Shown here piece after piece: positions 42,592 through 54,781 of a stretch of DNA of 64,000 nucleotides (position 1 is the first letter of the stretch; each line of letters opens with the position of its first letter). A program made the translations under genes and the position numbers. The stretch is from Acidovorax sp. DW039. Lineage in GTDB: Bacteria > Pseudomonadota > Gammaproteobacteria > Burkholderiales > Burkholderiaceae_C. Location of the stretch: contig NZ_AP029019.1 of NCBI RefSeq assembly GCF_037101375.1, positions 4,281,501 to 4,345,500 on the forward strand, written 5' to 3'. The notes beneath the pieces were generated by a model. It ran no database searches and had not been told where the DNA came from. It was given only the letters and a program-made list of their open reading frames with translations.

Positions 42592-42957
42592 TTAGAACTG
42601 CAGACCAGCTTCGCGAGCTGCATCGGCCAATGCCTTGACGCGACCGTGGTAAGCAAAGCCTGCGCGATCAAATGCAACCTTCTCGACACCTGCTGCCTTC
42701 GCCTTTTCAGCGATGCGCTTGCCGATCAGCTGGGCTGCAGCGGCGTTGCCGCCCTTGCCAGCACCACCCAAGGACTTGCGCACATCGGCTTCCGCTGTGG
42801 AAGCACTTGCAAGCACCTTGCTGCCGTCGCCGGAGATCACACTGGCGTAGATATGGAGGTTCGTACGGTTCACGGTCAAACGTGCCACGCCTTGCTGGGC
42901 AATGCGGATACGCGTTTGACGTGCACGACGAAGACGCTGCTCTTTCTTTGTCAACAT
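42592..42957 (-). CDS. rplR: 50S ribosomal protein L18
   Basis: 121 residues, with [31 protein letters not shown] and [40 protein letters not shown], the 5S rRNA-binding features of L18. Confidence 0.99.
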   Translation of the reverse strand: MLTKKEQRLRRARQTRIRIAQQGVARLTVNRTNLHIYASVISGDGSKVLASASTAEADVRKSLGGAGKGGNAAAAQLIGKRIAEKAKAAGVEKVAFDRAGFAYHGRVKALADAAREAGLQF

Positions 42958-42968
42958 GTTGCAGCTCC

Positions 42969-43502
42969 TTATTTCTTCTTGGTCTCTTTGATCGTGATCT
43001 TCTCATCCGCATAGCGGATGCCCTTGCCCTTGTAAGGCTCGGGAGGACGAACAGCACGAATCTCAGCAGCAATTTGACCCACGCGCTGACGGTCTGCACC
43101 CTTGACGATCACTTCAGTGGGCGTAGGGGTTGCGACGGTGATGCCAGCAGGCATTTCAAAGTTGACGGGGTGAGAGTAACCCACGGCCAGGTTCAGCTTG
43201 GAACCGGAGGCAGTGGCCTTGTAACCCACGCCGACCAGGCTCAGCTTCTTCTCGAAGCCCTTGCTCACGCCAACAACCATGTTGTTAACCAGCTGACGCA
43301 GGGTACCGCTCATGGCGTTGGCTTCACGCGAGTCGTTCACGGGTTCGAAGCTCAGCTTGCCATCGTTGCTGGACACCTTCACCAGCGCATGCTGGGCCAG
43401 AGACAATGTGCCACCAGAGCCCTTGACAGAGATCTGGTCGGCTTTGACGGACACATCCACGCCTGCGGGGATGGTCACGGGCATTTTTCCTACTCGGGAC
43501 AT
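42969..43502 (-). CDS. rplF: 50S ribosomal protein L6
   Basis: 177 residues; two duplicated alpha-beta domains, ending with the L6 signature [17 protein letters not shown]. It lies near the factor-binding site of the 50S subunit. It starts 25 bases after rpsH. Confidence 0.99.
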   Translation of the reverse strand: MSRVGKMPVTIPAGVDVSVKADQISVKGSGGTLSLAQHALVKVSSNDGKLSFEPVNDSREANAMSGTLRQLVNNMVVGVSKGFEKKLSLVGVGYKATASGSKLNLAVGYSHPVNFEMPAGITVATPTPTEVIVKGADRQRVGQIAAEIRAVRPPEPYKGKGIRYADEKITIKETKKK

Positions 43503-43527
43503 TTCAGTTTCTCCTCAAATGCCGCGG

Positions 43528-43923
43528 TTAGGCCACGTAGCACAGCACTTCGCCACCAACACCGGTTGCGCGCGCCTTGCGGTCGGTCATCACGCCCTTT
43601 GGAGTTGTGACAATTGCCACACCCAGGCCGTTCATGACTTGTGGAATGGAATCACGGCCTTTGTACACACGCAGACCAGGGCGGCTGACGCGCTCAATGC
43701 GCTCAATCACTGGACGTCCTGCGTAGTACTTCAGGGCGATTTCGAGTTCGGACTTGCCAGCTTCAGTCTTGACCTGGAAGCCGTCGATATAACCCTCGTC
43801 CTTCAGCACTTGGGCAATGGCCACCTTCACTTTGGAAGAAGGCACTTGAACCGTAGCCTTGGACACCATCTGTGCATTACGGATGCGGGTCAGCAAGTCA
43901 GCGATGGGATCACTCATGCTCAT
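43528..43923 (-). CDS. rpsH: 30S ribosomal protein S8
   Basis: 131 residues, [46 protein letters not shown] and the C-terminal [17 protein letters not shown] block ([26 protein letters not shown]). In E. coli S8 is also the translational repressor of the spc operon. Confidence 0.99.
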   Translation of the reverse strand: MSMSDPIADLLTRIRNAQMVSKATVQVPSSKVKVAIAQVLKDEGYIDGFQVKTEAGKSELEIALKYYAGRPVIERIERVSRPGLRVYKGRDSIPQVMNGLGVAIVTTPKGVMTDRKARATGVGGEVLCYVA

Positions 43924-43943
43924 GTTTAATCTCTCCTGCCTGC

Positions 43944-44249
43944 TTACCAGCTGGCCTTGGTGACACCAGGGATGTCGCCGTTGAAAGCCAGTTCACGGAT
44001 CTTGGCGCGAGCCAGACCGAATTGACGGAACGTGCCACGTGGGCGACCGGTGATTTCGCAACGGTTGCGCTGACGCGTGGGGTTCGCGTTGCGAGGCAGC
44101 TTTTGCAGCGCCAGACGGGCCGCATCACGCTCTTCGTCGGTGCGCTTGGCGTCACCAGCGATGGCCTTCAGTTCTGCATACTTTGCAGCGTACTTGGCCA
44201 CCAGTTTTTCGCGCTTCAGTTCGCGCTGGATCAATGCTACTTTAGCCAT
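43944..44249 (-). CDS. rpsN: 30S ribosomal protein S14 (long, zinc-free form)
   Basis: 101 residues; [40 protein letters not shown] is the S14 C-terminus, without the CxxC pairs of the short zinc form. Eight bases separate it from rplE. Confidence 0.99.
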   Translation of the reverse strand: MAKVALIQRELKREKLVAKYAAKYAELKAIAGDAKRTDEERDAARLALQKLPRNANPTRQRNRCEITGRPRGTFRQFGLARAKIRELAFNGDIPGVTKASW

Positions 44250-44257
44250 GCGCCACC

Positions 44258-44797
44258 TCAGTTCTTGAAGGGGAAACGGAAGCCAGCCAGAAGAGCCTTG
44301 GCTTCTTCGTCGGTCTTGGCAGTCGTTGTGATGCTGATGTTCAAACCACGCAGAGCATCCACCTTGTCGTATTCGATTTCGGGGAAGATGATCTGTTCTT
44401 TGACACCGATGTTGTAGTTGCCACGGCCGTCAAATGCACGACCGGAGATACCACGGAAGTCACGCACGCGGGGCAGTGCGATCGTCACGAAGCGATCCAG
44501 GAATTCATACATCTGAACGCCACGCAGGGTCACCATGCAGCCAATGGCTTGGCCTTCACGGATCTTGAACCCGGCGATAGCCTTCTTGGCCTTGGTCACC
44601 ACAGGCTTTTGACCAGCAATCTTGGTCAGGTCAGCCACGGCGTTGTCCATCACCTTCTTGTCCGAAACTGCCTCGCTCACACCCATGTTCAGTGTGATCT
44701 TGGTCAGGCGAGGGACTTCCATGGGCGATGTGTAACCGAACTGCTTGGTCAGCTCGGGTGCGATCTTGTCGCGGTAGATTTCTTGCAGTCGTGCCAT
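44258..44797 (-). CDS. rplE: 50S ribosomal protein L5
   Basis: 179 residues; [19 protein letters not shown] and [35 protein letters not shown] are L5 signatures. It binds 5S rRNA and bridges to the 30S head. It starts nine bases after rplX. Confidence 0.99.
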   Translation of the reverse strand: MARLQEIYRDKIAPELTKQFGYTSPMEVPRLTKITLNMGVSEAVSDKKVMDNAVADLTKIAGQKPVVTKAKKAIAGFKIREGQAIGCMVTLRGVQMYEFLDRFVTIALPRVRDFRGISGRAFDGRGNYNIGVKEQIIFPEIEYDKVDALRGLNISITTTAKTDEEAKALLAGFRFPFKN

Positions 44798-44806
44798 GTT
44801 TACCCC

Positions 44807-45127
44807 TTAGGCCGCCTTGATTTCAGCGCCGCTGGACTTGAACACGCGAACGCGCGAACCATCAGCCTGCACCTTGATACCCACGCGATCAGCCTTGCCG
44901 GTAGCCGCATTGAAGATGGCCACGTTGGACTGATGGATTGGCATAGCCTTTTCAACGATGCCGCCAGTCGTACCCTTCATGGGGTTTGGCTTGGCGTGCT
45001 TCTTGACCAGGTTGATGCCCTCGATGACCAGATAGGAGTCATCCTTGCGCAGCGTCACAGTGCCGCGCTTGCCCTTATCGCGCCCTGTCAGCACGATGAC
45101 TTCGTCGCCTTTGCGAATCTTGTTCAT
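44807..45127 (-). CDS. rplX: 50S ribosomal protein L24
   Basis: 106 residues with the KOW motif region [19 protein letters not shown] and [36 protein letters not shown]. It starts nine bases after rplN and helps initiate 50S assembly. Confidence 0.99.
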   Translation of the reverse strand: MNKIRKGDEVIVLTGRDKGKRGTVTLRKDDSYLVIEGINLVKKHAKPNPMKGTTGGIVEKAMPIHQSNVAIFNAATGKADRVGIKVQADGSRVRVFKSSGAEIKAA

Positions 45128-45136
45128 GGCGCGTCC

Positions 45137-45505
45137 TCAGAGAACTTCAGGAGCCAGAGACACGATCTTCATAAAGCGCTCGGTACGCAGTTCACGCGTC
45201 ACGGGGCCGAAGATGCGGGTGCCAATAGGCTCCAGCTTGGAGTTGAGCAACACTGCTGCGTTGCCATCGAATTTGACGAGCGAACCGTCGCCACGGCGGA
45301 TACCCTTTGCCGTACGCACCACCACAGCGCTGTACACCTCGCCTTTTTTGACGCGGCCACGGGGGGCGGCTTCTTTAACGCTCACCTTGATGATGTCGCC
45401 AACGCTTGCATAACGGCGCTTGGAACCACCCAGCACCTTAATGCAAAGGACGGACTTAGCGCCGGTGTTGTCGGCAACCTCTAACCGAGATTCTGTCTGG
45501 ATCAT
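45137..45505 (-). CDS. rplN: 50S ribosomal protein L14
   Basis: 122 residues from ATG 45505 ([37 protein letters not shown]); a GTG/TTG-type upstream extension to 45526 is not the family start. First gene of the spc operon here, preceded by a leader of about 150 bases with its own promoter rather than by rpsQ and the S10 genes. Confidence 0.99.
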   Translation of the reverse strand: MIQTESRLEVADNTGAKSVLCIKVLGGSKRRYASVGDIIKVSVKEAAPRGRVKKGEVYSAVVVRTAKGIRRGDGSLVKFDGNAAVLLNSKLEPIGTRIFGPVTRELRTERFMKIVSLAPEVL

Positions 45506-45537
45506 TTCAATATTCCCAACTTGCACCAGAAGACAAC

Positions 45538-45562
45538 AGCCCCAGAGAACTTCTCAAGGGCT
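45538..45562 (-). promoter_or_regulatory. Leader hairpin upstream of rplN
   Basis: AGCCC...GAGAA and TTCTC...GGGCT nest as a two-part inverted repeat (45538-45562) about 33 bases upstream of the rplN start, within the transcribed leader. It could be a protein-binding or attenuation structure; no T-tract is present. Confidence 0.45.
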
Positions 45563-45663
45563 GCAAATCAGCCAGTCAGTCTTGGGCCCGTCGTCCGCAC
45601 CGCAAACCATTTGCAGCACTTCCCGCTGGGCAGAAACTTCACGCTTTGAACGCGAAGCCTTTG

Positions 45664-45692
45664 ATTATTGCAAATCCAACAAGGCGCGTCAA
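45664..45692 (-). promoter_or_regulatory. Sigma-70 promoter of the spc-alpha operon
   Basis: On the minus strand, TTGACG (45692-45687) is followed after exactly 17 bases by AATAAT (45669-45664). This near-consensus pair lies between the glpD stop (45700) and rplN (45505), giving a leader of roughly 150 bases. The -35 box begins only eight bases after the glpD stop codon. Confidence 0.8.
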
Positions 45693-45699
45693 GCGCCTA

Positions 45700-47292
45700 T
45701 CACACTTTTGGATGCAGATACTGTTGTGCCAGTGCCAAGAAAGCGGGCAGTTGGGGGTCTGCGCCCAGCTCTTCCTGCAGCAATGCAGCCACCGCAGGGG
45801 CCAAAGCCAGAGCCTGGCGTGCATCCAGGAACAGCAGGCGGCTGCGGCGCGCCAGAACGTCTTCCACCGTACGGGCGTATTCGTACCGGGCAGCGAACCG
45901 CACCATGGCCTCCGTCAGGCCGCCGCCAAGTTCGTGCGTTGCGCCGGGCAGACTGGTCACCACAGCCGCTTCGCAGCCATAGGAGTGCATACCGGGGGCA
46001 TCGCTGATGCTGTGGCGCACCGCTTCGACCGGTGTGCCCACGACAGGCAGGGCGTTGGTCGCGCCTGCCGGTTTGGCCGGAAGCACCCCGGCATCAAAGC
46101 ACTTCTGGAGCACATCTTCCGCCATGGCACGGTAGGTGGTCCACTTGCCCCCGGTCACGGTGATCAAGCCGCTGCGGCTGGCGAGCACCGTGTGTTCGCG
46201 GCTCAGGCTCTTGGTGTTATCGCCATCGTCGTCCTGCGGCTTGACCAAAGGGCGCAAACCGACCCATATGCTGCGAATGTCTTCCTCTTTGGGCGCGCGG
46301 GTGAGATAGCGGGCAGACTCACTCAATATGAAGGCCACCTCTTCCTTGAAAGGAAGAGGCTCGCGCACCACATCCTGGCGCGGGCTGTCCGTGGTGCCCA
46401 GAATAAGCTTGCCGAGCCACGGCACCGCAAAAAGTACGCGGCCATCGGCCGTCTTGGGCACCATCAGGGCATGGTCAGACGGCAAAAAGTCGCGGTCCAC
46501 CACGATGTGCACCCCCTGGCTGGGCGCTACGATGGGTTTGACGGGTTTGCCAATGGCCTCGCCGTCCATTTGCCGCAAGCCGTCCACCCACACCCCTGTG
46601 GCATTGACGACACAGCGGGCTTTGACGGCAAACGTGCGACCCGTTTCGGTGTCTTCACATTCAAATCCAGCCACCTTGCCGTTTTCGTGGATCAAGGCCT
46701 TGGCTGGGCAGTAGTTCACCAGCAGCGCGCCTCGGCTGGCTGCAGTGCGCGCCAGCGCCAGAGCCAGACGCGCATCATCAAACTGGCCGTCCCAATATTT
46801 GACGCCCCCCTTGAGCCCTTCCTGCCGCGCTGTGGGCAGGCACTCCAGGGTGCGGTCACGCCCCAGAAACTTGGTAGCCCCCAGGCCAGCCTTGCCAGCA
46901 AGAGCGTCGTACATCATCAGGCCCATGCCATAAAACGGCATTTCCCAGAACCGGTACGAGGGCATGACAAACGCCAGAGGCTGTGCCAGATGGGGGGCAT
47001 TGCTGAGCAGCGTGGTGCGCTCGTGCAGCGCCTCGCGCACCAGGGAAATATTGCCTTGCGCAAGATAACGCACGCCGCCGTGCACCAGCTTGGTGGCGCG
47101 GGAGGACGTGCCCTTCGCAAAGTCGTGCGAATCCACCAGCACCACACTGAACCCGCGGGCCGCGGCGTCCAGAGCCACCCCCAGCCCGGTCGCGCCGCCG
47201 CCGATCACGGCGAGGTCATACAAATGCGGCTGGGCCAGACGATCCAGAAGTTCAGAACGCCGGGTGGGTAAAGGTGCAGAAACGTTGGTCAT
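45700..47292 (-). CDS. glpD: Aerobic glycerol-3-phosphate dehydrogenase
   Basis: 530 residues. The FAD-binding motif is DLAVIGGGATGLGVALDAAARGFSVVLVDSHDFAKGTSSRATKLVHGGVRYL near the N-terminus; the substrate domain and the GlpD C-terminal domain follow (GLITVTGGKWTTYRAMAEDVL). The peripheral inner-membrane enzyme oxidises glycerol 3-phosphate to dihydroxyacetone phosphate and feeds electrons to ubiquinone. It ends the minus-strand arm of the glycerol regulon, 230 bases after glpV, so it may have its own promoter; a GGGTAAACCC element lies in that gap. Confidence 0.97.
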   Translation of the reverse strand: MTNVSAPLPTRRSELLDRLAQPHLYDLAVIGGGATGLGVALDAAARGFSVVLVDSHDFAKGTSSRATKLVHGGVRYLAQGNISLVREALHERTTLLSNAPHLAQPLAFVMPSYRFWEMPFYGMGLMMYDALAGKAGLGATKFLGRDRTLECLPTARQEGLKGGVKYWDGQFDDARLALALARTAASRGALLVNYCPAKALIHENGKVAGFECEDTETGRTFAVKARCVVNATGVWVDGLRQMDGEAIGKPVKPIVAPSQGVHIVVDRDFLPSDHALMVPKTADGRVLFAVPWLGKLILGTTDSPRQDVVREPLPFKEEVAFILSESARYLTRAPKEEDIRSIWVGLRPLVKPQDDDGDNTKSLSREHTVLASRSGLITVTGGKWTTYRAMAEDVLQKCFDAGVLPAKPAGATNALPVVGTPVEAVRHSISDAPGMHSYGCEAAVVTSLPGATHELGGGLTEAMVRFAARYEYARTVEDVLARRSRLLFLDARQALALAPAVAALLQEELGADPQLPAFLALAQQYLHPKV

Positions 47293-47321
47293 GGGAGCTG
47301 ATTGTCCATGGGGCGCGGCCC

Positions 47322-47344
47322 ATTAATACGGGTAAACCCTTAAT
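47322..47344. promoter_or_regulatory. Dyad element upstream of glpD
   Basis: ATTAA at 47322-47326 and TTAAT at 47340-47344 flank CGGGTAAACCC, about 30-50 bases upstream of the glpD start. Its GGTTTACCC core (minus strand) recurs at 53875-53883 between glpS and glpR. A shared regulatory site is possible but unproven. The rest of the 230-base gap shows nothing definite. Confidence 0.35.
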
Positions 47345-47522
47345 TTTCTCCGACACCGGCTGGCGATGCCACGGACGGGGCTTTTGATGGCATGCCGCGT
47401 TTGCAGCAAAAGACCCCGGCCTTCTCCAATCTCAAAGGCTGGCGGCCAGGAAACCAATCCCTGGGCCACCAGCCGTTGGCAGACCCAAGGGGTGCAACCC
47501 CATCGGATCTACCGTGCAGGTG

Positions 47523-49256
<1,734 letters not shown>

Positions 49257-49352
49257 TGCTGTCTCCTCAGATGGAACCCCCTTGGGTAGAACGACACCGG
49301 TCCGGGGGGAGTCAGACCGGCACTTGAATGTTCAAAACTTCGCTCTCAAAAC

Positions 49353-49446
49353 CATAGCTGCCTGCGCTTTATTGGCTGCGTCTGCAAGTCATTCAGCCGC
49401 AGAACATTTGCAAGATCAGCGCAAGCAGCTCACTTTTTCATAGCAG
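49353..49446. repeat. Dispersed repeat, copy 7, inverted pair between glpU and glpV
   Basis: CATAGCTGCCTGCGCTTTATTGG (49353 onward) and, inverted, AGATCAGCGCAAGCAGC...ATAGCAGCC ending at 49446. The two halves face each other and could form one large hairpin in the glp transcript, perhaps raising expression of one side over the other. Confidence 0.75.
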
Positions 49447-49448
49447 CC

Positions 49449-49757
49449 TCACCCCTTGCGCATGATCAGCGCCAGCAGGGCCATGGACACCACAAAGCTG
49501 ATCCACACCGAGGGCTCGCTCTCCAGGCTGAACCACTGGACCATGCGCCCGCTCATGCCCACAAAAATCAGGTTCACATAGGCGGCTGTGAGCAGACCGA
49601 TGAAGAGACGGTCTCCCCGCGTGGTGGCGATGGGCAGGAAGCCTTTGCGCATCACGGTGGGCGACTTGATTTCCCACACCGTCATGCCGATGAGCATGAG
49701 CACGATGCAGGTGAAGAACACGGCCACGGGCGTGGTCCAGGCCATCCAGTCAAACAT
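49449..49757 (-). CDS. glpU: Small membrane component of glycerol transporter (DUF2160)
   Basis: A 102-residue protein with three hydrophobic segments (WTTPVAVFFTCIVLMLIGMTVWE, LFIGLLTAAYVNLIFVG, VWISFVVSMALLALIMRKG). AAGGA nine bases upstream favours ATG 49757; ATG 49766 is nine bases earlier but too close to that site. DUF2160 proteins occur with Rhizobium-type glycerol ABC transporters as GlpU; their role is unknown but they may stabilise the permease. It lies after glpQ across a repeat element. Confidence 0.85.
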   Translation of the reverse strand: MFDWMAWTTPVAVFFTCIVLMLIGMTVWEIKSPTVMRKGFLPIATTRGDRLFIGLLTAAYVNLIFVGMSGRMVQWFSLESEPSVWISFVVSMALLALIMRKG

Positions 49758-49844
49758 TTGAAGCATTCCTTTCCATTAGCGTGGCGTCAGATACCGCCAT
49801 AGCCCGTCTGCACGAGCGCGACCCAAGCCAGGGACGCCTAGCAA

Positions 49845-49912
49845 GGGCCGCCCCGCAGCGAGGGCGTCGTCCCCCTGGAGGGGGAAGGCGCCGCAGGCGA
49901 CTCAGGGGGAGC
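49845..49912. repeat. Second type of dispersed GC-rich repeat
   Basis: On the minus strand it reads GCTCCCCCTGAGTCGCCTGC...CGCCTTCCCCCTCCAGGGGG...GACGACGCCCTCGC, with internal CCCCCT/AGGGGG dyads. I know this layout as a recurrent Comamonadaceae intergenic element. It separates glpQ from glpU and could fold into a stable hairpin. Confidence 0.7.
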
Positions 49913-49913
49913 A

Positions 49914-50718
49914 TCACACTCTGCCCATCGCAAAGCCTTTTGCGATGTAGTGGCGCACAAACCAGATCACGATCGCGCCGGGCACGATGGTCAGCACCCC
50001 GGCGGCGGCCAGCGTGGCCCAGTCCATGCCGCTGGCACTCACCGTGCGCGTCATCGTGGCGACGATGGGCTTGGCGTTCACGCTGGTCAGCGTGCGGGCC
50101 AGGAGCAACTCCACCCAACTGAACATGAAGCAGAAGAACGCGGCCACCCCCACGCCCGCCTTGATGAGCGGCAGGAAGATGGTGAGGAAGAAGCGCGGAA
50201 AGCTGTAGCCGTCGATGTACGCCGTCTCGTCAATCTCACGCGGGATGCCGCTCATGAAGCCTTCCAGAATCCATACCGCCAGTGGCACGCTGAACAGCAA
50301 GTGCGCCAGCGCCACGGCAATGTGTGTGTCCATGAGCCCCACGGTGGTGTAGAGCTGGAAGAACGGCAGCAGGAACACGGCAGGCGGCGTCATGCGGTTG
50401 GTCAGCAGCCAGAAGAACACATGTTTGTCACCCAGAAAGCTGTAGCGCGAGAACGCATAGGCCGCAGGCAGTGCCACGGTGAGCGTAATCACCATGTTGA
50501 TGCTCACGTAGATCAGGCTGTTGATGTAACCCGAGTACCAGCTCGCATCGGTGAAGATGGTCTTGTAGTTGGCCCAGGTGAAGTGCTGCGGGAAGAACGT
50601 GAAGGTCGAGAGGATCTCCTCGTTCGTCTTGAAGCTCATGTTCACCATCCAGTAGATGGGCAACACGGCAAACAGCAGGTACGCGAACAGGAACAGCGTC
50701 CGCTTCTGGAAGCGCTTT

Positions 50719-50726
<8 letters not shown>
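49914..50726 (-). CDS. glpQ: Glycerol ABC transporter permease GlpQ
   Basis: A 270-residue inner-membrane permease with six helices. The EAA loop contacting the ATPase is EIDETAYIDGYSFPRFFLTIFLPLIKAG. Its ATG overlaps the end of glpP by eight bases (ATGAATGA), so the two are translationally coupled. It pairs with GlpP to form the membrane channel. Confidence 0.93.
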
Positions 50727-51611
<885 letters not shown>

Positions 51612-51615
<4 letters not shown>

Positions 51616-52685
51616 GCCAACAACTCCTCGTTTTGGTAGAAGCAGGTGTGCTCACCCAGCACCTGCAGCCAGACGTTGTTGCCCACCGCGGGCAAGGCCA
51701 CTTCGGGGGCCACGCGGGCCTTGAGGGTGTGATCACCCACCTGGGCGGTGAGCATCTGGTAGGTGCCAATGTCCTGCACCTGCGCTACGCGGCACTGCAA
51801 TGCGCCTGCGGCCTCCGCCGCAACCAGCGCCAGGTATTCAGGCCGCACCCCCACTTGCAAAGAGCCTGCGGGCAGGCTGCGGGCGGGCAATGCCATGCGC
51901 TGGCCCGCCACCTGCAGCGCAGTGCCTTCCACCACGGCGGGCAAAAAGTTCATGCCGGGTGAACCGATGAAGTGGCCCACAAAGGTGTGCGCGGGCTTTT
52001 CAAACAGCGCATCGGGCGTGCCCAGCTGCATCACGCGGCCACGACTCATCACCACCACCTTGTCGGCGAAGGTCAGCGCTTCCACCTGGTCGTGCGTCAC
52101 GTAAATCAGCGTGAGCTTGAGCTCGTGGTGAATCTGCTTGAGCTTGCGGCGCAGCTGCCACTTGAGGTGCGGATCGATCACGGTGAGCGGCTCGTCAAAC
52201 AGCACCGCTGCCACGTCCGAGCGCACCAGGCCACGGCCCAGCGAGATCTTCTGCTTCTGGTCGGCCGACAGGCCCGCCGCACGCATGTCGAGCTGGTGGC
52301 TCATCTCCAGCATTTCGGCAATCTGGCCCACGCGCTGCTTGATCTGCGCCTCGGGCACCTTGCGGTTCTTGAGCGGGAAGGCCAGGTTCTCGGCTACCGT
52401 CATGGTGTCGTAGATCACCGGGAACTGGAACACCTGGGCAATGTTGCGGTCCTGCGGCGTGGCGCGCGTCACATCGCGGCCATCGAACAGCACCTTGCCG
52501 TGCGAAGGCACCAGCAGGCCCGACATGATGTTGAGCATGGTGGTCTTGCCGCAGCCCGAGGGGCCGAGCAGCGCGTAGGCACCACCGTCTTCAAAGTCCA
52601 TCTTGAGCGGCAGCAGCGCGTAGTCGCTGTCCTGCTGCGGGTTGGGCCGGTAGGAATGGGCCAGATCCAGCTGGATATGTGCCAT
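51612..52685 (-). CDS. glpT: Glycerol ABC transporter ATPase GlpT with degenerate signature
   Basis: A 357-residue ATPase of the MalK/UgpC group. Walker A is GPSGCGKTT (residues 41-49), Walker B VLFDEP (161-166) and the switch His is present (His198 in VTHDQVEA). The ABC signature, normally LSGGQ, reads LSADQ (139-143). A C-terminal OB-fold regulatory domain follows (LQVGVRPEYLAL). In the GlpS-GlpT heterodimer its Walker A and switch His would pair with the intact signature of GlpS, so only one ATP site looks fully canonical. Named by analogy to the Rhizobium system, not the E. coli glycerol-3-phosphate antiporter of the same name. Confidence 0.9.
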
Positions 52686-52688
52686 GGT

Positions 52689-53762
52689 TCAGCGTCCTCC
52701 CGCGCGCTGGGGGGCCAGCACCAGAGCCTCGTCCGCACCGAACACATAGGCCTGGGCCGGGTTCAGGTGCAGGCGAACCTGTGCGCCCAGTTCAAAGTAA
52801 TGCACACCGGTGAGCTGGGCCACCAGTTCGCCCCAAGGCGTGTCCACATGCACAAAGGTGTCGGAGCCCGAAATCTCGGCCAGCTCCACCACGCCCTGCA
52901 CTTCCACATCGCCCGGGCGGGCCTGCACCCGCAGCGCACTGGCGCGCACGCCCACGGTGAGCGAGGCGCTGGCCGTGGGGGGCAAAGGCAGTGGCAGCAC
53001 CGTGCCGTCGCTCAGCCGCACGCCGCCGTCCTGCCGGGTAGCGGTCATCAGATTCATCGGCGGGTCGCTGAAGGCGCGTGCCACGCTCAGCGAATTGGGC
53101 GCGTGGAACACCTCGGCCGTGGGGCCGTATTGCAGCAGGCGGCCTTCATCCATCACAGCGGTGTAGCCACCCAGCAGCAGGGCCTCGCCCGGCTCGGTGG
53201 TGGCATACACCACGGTGGATTGCCCGGCGGCAAACAGCTGGGTCAGCTCTTCGCGCAGTTCCTCGCGCAGCTTGTAGTCCAGGTTCACCAGGGGTTCGTC
53301 CAGCAGCATCAGCGGCGCGCCCTTGGCCAGCGCACGGGCCAGTGCCACGCGCTGCTGCTGGCCGCCCGACAGCTCGGCGGGCAGGCGGTCCAGAAACATC
53401 TCGATGTGCAGGCGGCTGGCCAGCTCGCGCACACGGGCGTCGATGTTTTTCTCGCCGCGCAGCTTCAGGGGCGAGGCGATGTTGTCAAACACCTTCATCG
53501 AAGGGTAGTTGATGAACTGCTGGTACACCATGGCCACATTGCGGTCGCGCACGGGGGTGCCCGTCACGTCCTTGCCATCCACCAGCACGCGCCCGTGGGT
53601 GGGCACGTCCAGCCCCGCCATGATGCGCATCAGGCTCGTCTTGCCCGCCTGGGTTGCGCCCAACAACACCGTCACGGCATTGCTTTGCAGCGCCAGGCTC
53701 ATGTCATACAGCCAGGTTTGCGCCCCGACTTTCTTGCTGATGCTGTCCAACGCCAGCTGCAT
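52689..53762 (-). CDS. glpS: Glycerol ABC transporter ATPase GlpS with missing switch histidine
   Basis: A 357-residue ATPase; ATG 53762 follows AGAGGA. Walker A is GATQAGKTS (35-43), signature LSGGQ (131-135) is intact, Walker B LMLLDEP is intact, but the switch position is Thr189 in YATTEPGEA instead of His (canonical THDxxEA). The C-terminal OB fold contains LTVGVRASALRV. First gene of the minus-strand transporter arm, divergent from glpR. It is complementary to GlpT: each lacks a different catalytic element. Confidence 0.9.
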   Translation of the reverse strand: MQLALDSISKKVGAQTWLYDMSLALQSNAVTVLLGATQAGKTSLMRIMAGLDVPTHGRVLVDGKDVTGTPVRDRNVAMVYQQFINYPSMKVFDNIASPLKLRGEKNIDARVRELASRLHIEMFLDRLPAELSGGQQQRVALARALAKGAPLMLLDEPLVNLDYKLREELREELTQLFAAGQSTVVYATTEPGEALLLGGYTAVMDEGRLLQYGPTAEVFHAPNSLSVARAFSDPPMNLMTATRQDGGVRLSDGTVLPLPLPPTASASLTVGVRASALRVQARPGDVEVQGVVELAEISGSDTFVHVDTPWGELVAQLTGVHYFELGAQVRLHLNPAQAYVFGADEALVLAPQRAGGR

Positions 53763-53843
53763 GAAGCATCCTCTTCCGGCCCTGGGGCCTGTGTGAAAGG
53801 GCTGCGCACAGAGGTGGCAGCCCATAACTTTCGAACTTTTTCA

Positions 53844-53908
53844 TTTTTGTTCCTTTTTGTTCGATTCGAATCAAGGTTTACCCTTAAACAATTCGTTTTT
53901 GTTCGATT
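53844..53908. promoter_or_regulatory. Three GlpR-like half-sites between glpS and glpR
   Basis: TTTTTGTTC occurs at 53844-53852, 53854-53862 and 53896-53904; the last two extend to TTTTTGTTCGATT. Start-to-start distances are 10 and 42 bases, one and four helical turns. TGTTCGAT matches the half-site of E. coli GlpR operators as I recall them. The region is 80-150 bases from either start codon and is likely where the DeoR-type repressor binds. Confidence 0.7.
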
Positions 53909-53997
53909 TACAGTCCTTATCGCACCATCGGCGCGTCAAAGCGAATATTTCAGATTCGTTACGATTCGGTGACAAACCTCGTGCAGAACACCCCACC

Positions 53998-54762
53998 GTG
54001 AACACCAATCCCCGCCAACTCCAACTGCTTGAAGAAGTGCGCACGCGCAAGTCCGCCACGGTGGAACAGCTCGCCGAGACCTTGGGCGTCACCTTGCAGA
54101 CCGTGCGCCGCGATGTGCAGCGTCTGGCGGAGTCCGGCCTGCTCACCCGCTTTCATGGGGGCGTGCGCGTGCCCAGCTCTACGGTGGAGAACCTGGGCCA
54201 CACCCAGCGCGAAACGCTGCACGCCGAAGGCAAGGCGCGCATTGCCCGGGCCGTTGCGGCCGAGGTCCCGCACAACTGCTCGCTCATCCTGAACATCGGC
54301 ACCACCACCGAAGCCATTGCCAAGGCGCTGCTGCACCACCGGGGCCTGCGCGTCATCACCAACAACCTGAACGTGGCCGCCATCCTCAGCAGCAACCCCG
54401 AGTGCGAAGTCATCGTGGCCGGGGGCGTGGTGCGTGGGCGCGACCGGGGCATCGTGGGCGAGGCGGCGGTGGACTTCATCCGCCAGTTCAAGGTGGACAT
54501 CGCTCTCATCGGCATCTCGGGCATCGAGCCCGATGGATCGCTGCGCGACTTTGACTACCGCGAGGTGAAGGTGGCGCAAACCATCATCGAACAGGCCCGT
54601 GAGGTCTGGCTGGCCGCGGACCACAGCAAGTTCAACCGCCCGGCCATGGTGCAATTGGCAACACTCAATCAGATCGGGCGGCTGTTCACGGATGCGCCGC
54701 CGCCTGAGCCCTTCCCTGCCCTGTTGCAAGATGCTGGCGTCATCTGCACCGTAGCCGCCTGA
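53998..54762 (+). CDS. glpR: GlpR-type DeoR-family repressor
   Basis: A 254-residue protein, the length of E. coli GlpR. The start is GTG 53998 ([57 protein letters not shown], the DeoR winged helix). The C-terminal sugar-phosphate-sensing domain has [32 protein letters not shown] and [18 protein letters not shown]. The effector is expected to be glycerol 3-phosphate. It sits 19 bases before glpK and divergent from glpS, so it can control both arms. No strong ribosome site precedes the GTG. Confidence 0.9.
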   Translation: MNTNPRQLQLLEEVRTRKSATVEQLAETLGVTLQTVRRDVQRLAESGLLTRFHGGVRVPSSTVENLGHTQRETLHAEGKARIARAVAAEVPHNCSLILNIGTTTEAIAKALLHHRGLRVITNNLNVAAILSSNPECEVIVAGGVVRGRDRGIVGEAAVDFIRQFKVDIALIGISGIEPDGSLRDFDYREVKVAQTIIEQAREVWLAADHSKFNRPAMVQLATLNQIGRLFTDAPPPEPFPALLQDAGVICTVAA

Positions 54763-54781
54763 CCCTCTGGATTCTTTGACC

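Noticed and set aside
51972-53972. 666-codon plus-strand open frame opposite glpT/glpS
   Set aside because: Shadow of the ATPase genes, His/Gln/Arg-rich with no motif.
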